Positions 10,020 through 15,100 of a stretch of 16,462 nucleotides of DNA are shown one piece after another. The stretch is taken from positions 1-16,462 of the forward strand of contig LT636093.1 in the NCBI GenBank assembly GCA_900128565.1, in the 5' to 3' direction. The notes beneath the pieces were generated by a model. The model did no database searches, was not told where the DNA came from, and worked only from the letters and a program-made list of their open reading frames with translations. A program made the position numbers and the translations under genes. The stretch is from Stramenopiles sp. TOSAG23-6. Its lineage: Eukaryota; Sar. Each line of letters starts with the position of its first letter. The stretch's first letter is position 1.

Positions 10020-11120
10020 ATGGCATTACTGAGTACAATTCCGCTTTATCAGGTGGACGCTTTCGCCGAAGCCCCATTTGCTGGTAATCCGGCTGCTGTA
10101 TGTTTATTGGCACCTGGAGTTCAGCCCAGTGATGACGTTCTTTTGAAGATTGCTCAAGAAATGAACTTATCAGAAACTGCGTTTGTTCAAATAGTAGAAG
10201 GAGTTGATTTTAGCTCGGGTCGGAAATTTCGCTTGAGGTGGTTCACTCCAATGTGTGAAGTTGCTTTATGTGGCCATGCAACTATGGCGACTGCTTCTGT
10301 GATATTTTACCAAAAAGGAAATAAAAATCAAAAGATCGAGTTTGAGACAACCCAAGGCGCAGGCAGTCTATTTGCTTCTATTGGTCCAGTGGATAGTGGA
10401 TATCAGACTGTTTGTATGGAACTCCCAGTCAATGCACCAACGTCATCAACTCGATACACACTCGAAAATATCTTGGTGAAGAGACTTGCAAAGGCTCTAG
10501 GTTCAAATATATGTCCAAACATATTGTCACACTTGGTAGACGTTCAGTATTCTCAGACAACTAAGAAACTTTTACTTCGTCTTGATGATACGTTTAGTCG
10601 AAAGGAACTTGAAGATTTGAAGCCAAACATTTCTGATTTATTAGCCGCGACAAAAGGTAGTGACGGTGTAAAAGGTCTAATTATAACTCTACGAGGAAAT
10701 GGAAAATATGTATGTTTTATTTTTTTTCAAATTTTATTTTGTTTCATACGAAATTTTGTACCTAACGAATTTTTTTTTTCAAATATTTTTCCAAAATACA
10801 TAATTTTTATTCAAGATATTTTGCACCCTGGGTAGGTATCAATGAAGACCCAGTGACTGGAAGCGCCCATACAGTTTTAGCTCCATACTGGAGTCTTCAA
10901 TTAAACGTAAAAACTCTACATGCAAGGCAATGTGTACGTTTTATTTTTTTTCACGAATTTTTTTTCGTACGAAATTTTGTACCTAACGATTTTTTTTTTC
11001 AAATATTTTTCCAAAATACGTTCTGCCAGGGGTGGGGATTTATTCTTGGAAATTTGTGGTAAATTTCTGTCTGTCACTGGAAGCACTGCTTTAGTTTTTT
11101 CTGGGGATCTCGTATTGTGA
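10020..11120 (+). CDS. PhzF/PBLD family isomerase-like protein
   Basis: Exons 10020-10709, 10802-10933 and 11022-11120 join to 921 nt, giving 306 residues, close to human PBLD (288). PhzF proteins are diaminopimelate-epimerase-fold enzymes. Bacterial PhzF isomerises a phenazine precursor, but the substrate of eukaryotic members is not established. Visible signatures are YQVDAFAEAPFAGNPAAVC (10-28), NLSETAF with the family's catalytic-type Glu at about 52, FTPMCEVALCGHATMA (75-90), YSRYFAPWVG and EDPVTGSAHTVL (about 245-256), and a C-terminal QCSARGGDLFLEI. The exon junctions ...GNGKY|NFYSRYFAPW and ...HARQC|SARGGDL match the family only if the introners are removed with one dinucleotide copy. 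It is divergent to the GCFC gene and convergent with the glycosyltransferase. Confidence 0.93.
10710..10801 (+). mobile_element. Introner-like intron, PhzF-like gene intron 1
   Basis: Typical copy: GTATGTTTTATTTTTTTTC to TTTTTCCAAAATAC (10710-10799), flanked by AT at 10708-10709 and 10800-10801. The core CATACGAAATTTTGTACC and CTAAC is present. Phase 0. Using the downstream TTCAAG as the 3' site would put the conserved YFAPWVG out of frame, so the non-AG boundary is required. Confidence 0.92.
10934..11021 (+). mobile_element. Introner-like intron, PhzF-like gene intron 2
   Basis: Typical copy: GTACGTTTTATTTTTTTTC to TTTTTCCAAAATAC (10934-11019), flanked by GT at 10932-10933 and 11020-11021. 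Removal gives ...RQC|SARGGDL in frame (phase 0). The nearest downstream AG (GCCAG) would shift the frame. It shows that the flanking dinucleotide is copied from the target and is not part of the element. Confidence 0.92.
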
Positions 11121-11150
11121 AAAACACGAAATTTTACCAAAAAAAACTGG

Positions 11151-11265
11151 TTTCGTACGAAAAAAAATCGAAATTGAAAAGATATCACAAAATATTTGAA
11201 AAAAAAATCGTTAGGTACGAAATTTCGTACGAAAAAAAATCGAAATTGAAAAGATATCACAAACA
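11151..11265 (-). mobile_element. Intergenic, tandemly duplicated, terminus-less introner copy
   Basis: The block TTTCGTACGAAAAAAAATCG... to GATATCACAAA occurs at 11151 and again at 11223, a 72-bp period. Between lies the minus-strand core (TCGTTAGGTACGAAATTTCG as read on plus). The usual termini (GTAYGTTTTA and CCAAAATAC) are absent and GTGATATC occurs in their place. Orientation matches the glycosyltransferase strand, so it would lie in that gene's 3' UTR or beyond it. Confidence 0.75.
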
Positions 11266-11319
11266 TTAGTGTCTTTGGAAAAGTGTAAAACAGAGCATAA
11301 TACGAAATATATAGTGCAT

Positions 11320-11340
11320 ATTATTATTATTATTATTATT
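11320..11340. repeat. (ATT)7 microsatellite
   Basis: Seven perfect ATT units in a non-coding convergent spacer. Confidence 0.9.
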
Positions 11341-11447
11341 TATAGTATACTATTATTCGTTATGTACAGAATTTGGTTTAGTTTTTTATTATTTGAGTAT
11401 TTTTGTATCCTTGTAGGTTTTTTTTTTTGAGGTGATGTCAACAACTG

Positions 11448-13162
11448 TTATTTCTTGTTAGGGTTAGGGTCAACAACTGGGATTTCTTTTTCAACCTCTC
11501 TTTTTCGTTTTCCTTTACTATCTTTTTTCCTTCTTTTTTTTTCAGCTGGGGGGAATAAATACACATCAAACCTTTCTTTTAATTCATCCCAGTGGAAGCG
11601 TCGAAGCTTAACACCATGAAGTATCTCACGCCTGTATTATAAAAAAAATATGTCAAACATTTCATTTCTTTATTAGGGTTAGGGTTAATAAAATATGGTA
11701 CATTTTTTTTTTATAGTATACACGTACACCCTATCACGCAATCGACTGGGATAATTACAAAAATCTTTCAATTTTCTTACCAGTTGTCTTTCAGTGTTAT
11801 AAAGACATTCTTTGGGGAAAAAGTCTGGATACGAAAGTCTATTTGGACAAACCGGGAAACATGTCTTGTGGGAAAAAAAAATTACAAAAAAAAATTGTTA
11901 GGTACGAAATTTCGTATGAAAATCAAAAAAAAAAAAAAAATTAGAAATTCATATAAAACGTACATCCTTGCCAAGCACATTCTAGTGTACTTACACCAAA
12001 AAATTCGTGATCTGCAGTAGATAGTGCCACGTCAGCATCCCGAAGCACATTTAAATATTCCTTTCGAGAAGGTAGATACCCCCAATGTAAAACATGATTA
12101 TTAAGTTTTTCTCTTGCACTTTTGAATATTTCAGGGGTCTCTTTAAAACTTTCTCCAAGAATTGAGATCTTAAAGTTACATGTATTGTAGGAAAATATTT
12201 TTTTTTAGTAAATTTTTTTGTTAGGTACGAAATTTCGTACGAAAAAAAAAACTAAATTTGGAAATTAATGATAAAAACATACATCCTTTATCTTTTAATT
12301 CAAGAAGCACGCGGAATAATAAATCTGGATTTTTGTCGAATTCCCAGCGGTGGGCCCATACAATATGTAAAGGTAACGTTGTACCAAATGTGTCAGAAGA
12401 ACGTGAGGTGTAATTTTCAACTACATTGATTTTTCTATTGAGGTTATTTGGTAAAAGTAACTTATTTTCAATTGAGTTGTTTTTTCTATCGGAATTTTTT
12501 TTTTCATCGGTTGTATCCAATGAAACAATAGTAGCACCTTTAGATAAATGATGTAAAGGTTTAACATCTACTAAAGGTGTAGATGGGGACATATGCAATG
12601 GGAAAAAGAGAACATCGGATTTAGCTTGGATGCGTTCAACAACATTTGAAGGACGACAGTCTTTTGGTATACGTGATAATATACGAGGTATGTTATCTAA
12701 AAAACATTTACGATTATAGGAAGAATTAAATAACACCACATCCGCAACGAGAGAAGAAACAATTTGATTCCACCCAAGAGCCCAGTCACGTTGACCCGCA
12801 GCATCTTTTTGGCGACTTGGATAAGTCAGCTGGTTTTCATGGAAATAATATACCTTATGTAAACTCGATAAATCGGGACGCATTCCAAGAAGTTCACACA
12901 AATTCAGCATTGAGCTCGCAAATAATGAAGTAGTATTGTTTTTTGATGGGTTAGGAATTATCGTTGCGAAATGGGCCGCTGATACCAACAACCGCCAGTG
13001 CCATTTTTTACCTGGAAGAGTAAAAATATCTAAAGAATGACAAGAACTCGGGGAGTTGTAAGTTTTAGCTAAGAGATCTACAAACTGCTGATGTGAACCT
13101 CCACCAAACGGCTCAATTAAGATTGCATGTCGTGCATTCGTTTTAACAAGCAAATCAGTCAT
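11448..13162 (-). CDS. GTDC1/QTMAN-type glycosyltransferase (tRNA-queuosine mannosyltransferase family)
   Basis: Four exons in transcribed order, 13162-12283, 12179-11964, 11860-11730 and 11630-11448, total 1410 nt, giving 469 residues; human GTDC1 is about 460. In animals this GT4-like enzyme mannosylates queuosine in cytosolic tRNA-Asp. Signatures: IEPFGGGSHQQFVDLL (16-31), LPGKKWHWR (49-57), YYFHENQLTYP (105-115), NSSYNRKCFLDNIPRIL (147-162), VWAHRWEFDKNPDLLF (268-283), then ISILGESF and HWGYLPSRKEY in exon 2 and HEFFGVSTLE (351-360). Exon 3 carries CPNRLSYPDFFPKECLY. An unusual S/N-rich insert with charged runs at about 215-255 precedes the HRWE motif. The C-terminus is Lys/Arg-rich and ends PNPNKK, encoded partly by a telomere-like CCTAACCCTAA run. 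It implies queuosine in this organism's tRNA, though no other Q gene is in view. Confidence 0.92.
11458..11470. repeat. Telomere-like tract TTAGGGTTAGGGT inside coding sequence
   Basis: Two TTAGGG units that on the minus strand encode the final Pro-Asn-Pro-Asn of the glycosyltransferase. This may be chance low complexity or an insertion at the end of the gene. Confidence 0.6.
11631..11729 (-). other. Non-canonical intron of a different type, glycosyltransferase intron 3
   Basis: On the minus strand: exon ...GATAGG, then GTGTACGTGTATACTATA to TTTTTTTATAATAC, then AGG again. The 3-nt AGG duplication lies at 11732-11730 and 11633-11631. Removing 99 nt gives ...YPSRLRDR|REILHGVKLRRFHW in frame. 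No shift within the duplication gives both GT at the start and AG at the end; a GT...CAG reading puts a stop just downstream. It lacks the family core but holds TAACCCTAACCCTAA. Confidence 0.8.
11673..11687. repeat. Telomere-like tract inside an intron
   Basis: TTAGGGTTAGGGTTA, 2.5 units, within glycosyltransferase intron 3. On the transcribed strand it gives two CCTAA motifs and one CTAAC resembling the branch-point-like motif of the other introns. Confidence 0.75.
11861..11963 (-). mobile_element. Introner-like intron, glycosyltransferase intron 2
   Basis: On the minus strand: GTACGTTTTATATG to TCCCACAAGAC (11963-11863), flanked by AT at 11965-11964 and 11862-11861. The end is GAC rather than TAC. 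Core CATACGAAATTTCGTACC and CTAAC present. Removal gives ...ECAWQG(C)|FPVCPNRLSYP (phase 1). CACAAG just before the boundary would lead to a stop. The 5' part nearly matches POLA2 intron 2. Confidence 0.9.
12180..12282 (-). mobile_element. Introner-like intron, glycosyltransferase intron 1
   Basis: On the minus strand: GTATGTTTTTATCATT to ATTTTCCTACAATAC (12282-12182), flanked by AT at 12284-12283 and 12181-12180. The perfect 16-bp palindrome GTACGAAATTTCGTAC followed by CTAAC is present. Removal gives ...LLELKDKGC|NFKISILGE (phase 1). The nearest AG downstream gives a stop. Confidence 0.92.
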
Positions 13163-13614
13163 TACATCAGTATCGTCAGTTGAATAGCTCTGTAGTTACA
13201 CCTATTAGAATTAGAAGGTAGTAGTATCTATTACGAACTGACTGACTACTGACTTGTGTCTTTGTTTTTTTTCGAAATTTCGTGTCTAAATATTAAGATA
13301 CTAATAATGTCTGTAAAACACTACCACAAAAGGTACAACATCAAGTAAAATTAATGGTTGAAGCGGCGTTTATTCTAATATAAAGTTATGCTTAAACACC
13401 TTCTTTTGTACCTTTATATATACCTGACGTCTATCTCTTTATAAAATCGCACACTTCCAAGCTGATCGAACACGAACGTAATTCTAAAAAAAAAACTAAA
13501 AAATATTCAAAAAAAATTCTTGTGACCAAGGCTAAACAGTTCAACATGATGAATTAGGTAACTTAATTATATTTATCGTTGAAAATCAATAAGATTATTG
13601 TACGTACTATGACG
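13163..13614. other. Intergenic region, glycosyltransferase start / dehydrogenase stop
   Basis: A 452-bp AT-rich spacer in tandem minus-strand orientation. It must contain the dehydrogenase 3' UTR and the glycosyltransferase promoter. It includes a GACTGACTACTGACT stutter near 13239-13253 and TTTTTTTTCGAAATTTCG then TGTCTAA at about 13265-13287, which faintly resembles the introner core in plus orientation but lacks termini. No convincing gene is seen. Confidence 0.45.
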
Positions 13615-14802
13615 TCAATTCTGTTTCAATATTGAATGAACATCAGCTTCTGAAACTCCTAACGATGAAGCAGCATGAAGAATCTCAGACCACGTACCTT
13701 CGCTAATGGGTATGCCATCCATTATTCTCTTCTCGTACATATTTCTCTCGGGTTCACCAGGAATCATGACATCATCGGAACTCCCTGGTCTTCTCTCTGC
13801 AGCAGTGACATACGACATTAATTGCTCTGTTTCGGAGGCTAACTGTGGTGCTTCTGAGGTGGACGTTCTTGATGGATCAATAATTACAGTAAACATTGAA
13901 TTAATAATAGTATCATCGCGCTCCCACTCAGGTGCAATTGTTTGACCACCAGTTGCAACTGCTCCAATTAATTCGCACATTAGCGCTAATGCGTAGCCTT
14001 TATGGTCACCAAATGGTAGTAAAGAACCCTTCTTTTCACAAAACTTGACACTTGGATCTTTTGTTTCTCTTCCACTGTGATCTAATAAGCAACCTTGAGG
14101 CATCAACTCTCCTCTCCCATATGCTTCACGTACTTTACCCAATGCAACTTGACTAGTTGCATAATCTAGAATAATGTCACACCTTTTGACATTGTCTGCT
14201 TTATCTGTCAGGTCTGGAAAACCAATACATATAGGATTCGTTCCAAGCTTTGCTTCTCCACCATTATGAGGGGCAACAAGCGGTTCGTGTCCAGCTACAT
14301 TGACGAAATGCAGCGACATAAAACCGGCAGCTGTGCACATTTCAGCCCAAGCACCAATCCTTGCTAGATGATGTGAATTTCTAAGTGATACTATACACAT
14401 TTTATGCTCACGTGCCTTTTGAATACCAAGCTTCATAGCCTCCTTGCCAACTGACTGTCCATATCCACGACCTCCATCAAGCGAAATCATTGTGTCGCTT
14501 TCTCCTATAATCTTTACACTTTGATTTGGTACTAAGTTTGATTTTAATGCTGTGCGTATATAGCGAGGTAAATAGCCTACACCATGAGAGTCGTGACCCT
14601 TAAGGTTTGACATCACAAGATTTTCAGCAATACGGCAAGACTCGTCAATATCAGAGCCACAAAGCTGTGTAAGATGTGAAACGAGAGCCCGTAAGGGGAC
14701 AGCGGCAACAATTTGGGCTGAATCATGCACCGCAGATGATGACGCTCTGAAAAAAGAGGAATTGTCTCTCAAACAACGTGCTAAATTTCGATGCACCAGC
14801 AT
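13615..14802 (-). CDS. LDH2/malate dehydrogenase family NAD(P)-dependent 2-hydroxyacid dehydrogenase
   Basis: One uninterrupted frame encodes 395 residues from ATG 14802-14800. The family (LDH2/MDH2, distinct from the classical Rossmann L-LDH/MDH) reduces pyruvate, oxaloacetate or related 2-oxoacids with NAD(P)H. Landmarks: LKGHDSHGVGYLPRYI (67-82), GGRGYGQSVGKEAM (110-123), SLRNSHHLARIGAWAEM (139-155), LGTNPICIGFP (186-196), DYATSQVALGKV (213-224) and PFGDHKGYALALMCELIG (263-280). His70/His73 and the NSHH and GDHKGY sites are the conserved active-site and cofactor regions. The first about 25 residues are rich in R, S and A with no acidic residue before Asp13, so a mitochondrial presequence is possible. 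Substrate cannot be assigned from sequence. No introner is present. Confidence 0.93.
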   Translation of the reverse strand: MLVHRNLARCLRDNSSFFRASSSAVHDSAQIVAAVPLRALVSHLTQLCGSDIDESCRIAENLVMSNLKGHDSHGVGYLPRYIRTALKSNLVPNQSVKIIGESDTMISLDGGRGYGQSVGKEAMKLGIQKAREHKMCIVSLRNSHHLARIGAWAEMCTAAGFMSLHFVNVAGHEPLVAPHNGGEAKLGTNPICIGFPDLTDKADNVKRCDIILDYATSQVALGKVREAYGRGELMPQGCLLDHSGRETKDPSVKFCEKKGSLLPFGDHKGYALALMCELIGAVATGGQTIAPEWERDDTIINSMFTVIIDPSRTSTSEAPQLASETEQLMSYVTAAERRPGSSDDVMIPGEPERNMYEKRIMDGIPISEGTWSEILHAASSLGVSEADVHSILKQN

Positions 14803-15100
14803 CCTACTACTACTTGATGATAATTGGTGGAAATAATTGATAAAATACTTATATTATAAAATAATCAACAACAAAAGTTAAACAAACAACAATCCATCAA
14901 TCGAAAATCGGGAGTTTTTTTTATGATCAAAATCTCCGATCATCTCGATTCTCGAATCGCGACGCAATCGCGACCGTCGACGACAAAATAATATTGAATG
15001 AATATTCTCTGCTAATGTCTCGATGATGATTGATTTTTCCTGTCGTGTCTATCATATCCTTTAGCATGTTTCGTGTTTGTTTTATTGCTTTGTAAGAACA
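14803..15100. promoter_or_regulatory. Divergent intergenic region, dehydrogenase / antiporter
   Basis: A 298-bp spacer between divergent start codons. An AT-rich background is broken by a CG-rich patch at about 14936-14984 with AATCGCGAC repeated at 14955-14963 and 14966-14974 and a nearby GTCGACGA. It is a plausible shared promoter or factor-binding site. No element copy is present. Confidence 0.45.

Larger units (their letters stand above)
11121..11447. other. Convergent intergenic region with degenerate introner dimer and ATT microsatellite
   Basis: A 327-bp spacer between the facing stops of the PhzF-like and glycosyltransferase genes. It holds a tandem degenerate intron-family sequence (about 11151-11265) and an (ATT)7 tract at 11320-11340. 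The rest is AT-rich with no open frame of note. Confidence 0.7.

Noticed and set aside
10710-10816. Canonical GT-AG reading of PhzF-like intron 1 ending at TTCAAG
   Set aside because: It puts the conserved YFAPWVG...EDPVTGSAH block out of frame.
10916-11266. Minus-strand frame of about 116 codons with repeated Phe-rich segments
   Set aside because: It is made of introner and intergenic copy sequence read antisense to the PhzF-like exon; the repeated residues reflect the DNA repeat.
13265-13287. A plus-strand introner copy upstream of the glycosyltransferase
   Set aside because: Only a weak match to the core and no termini or flanking repeat.
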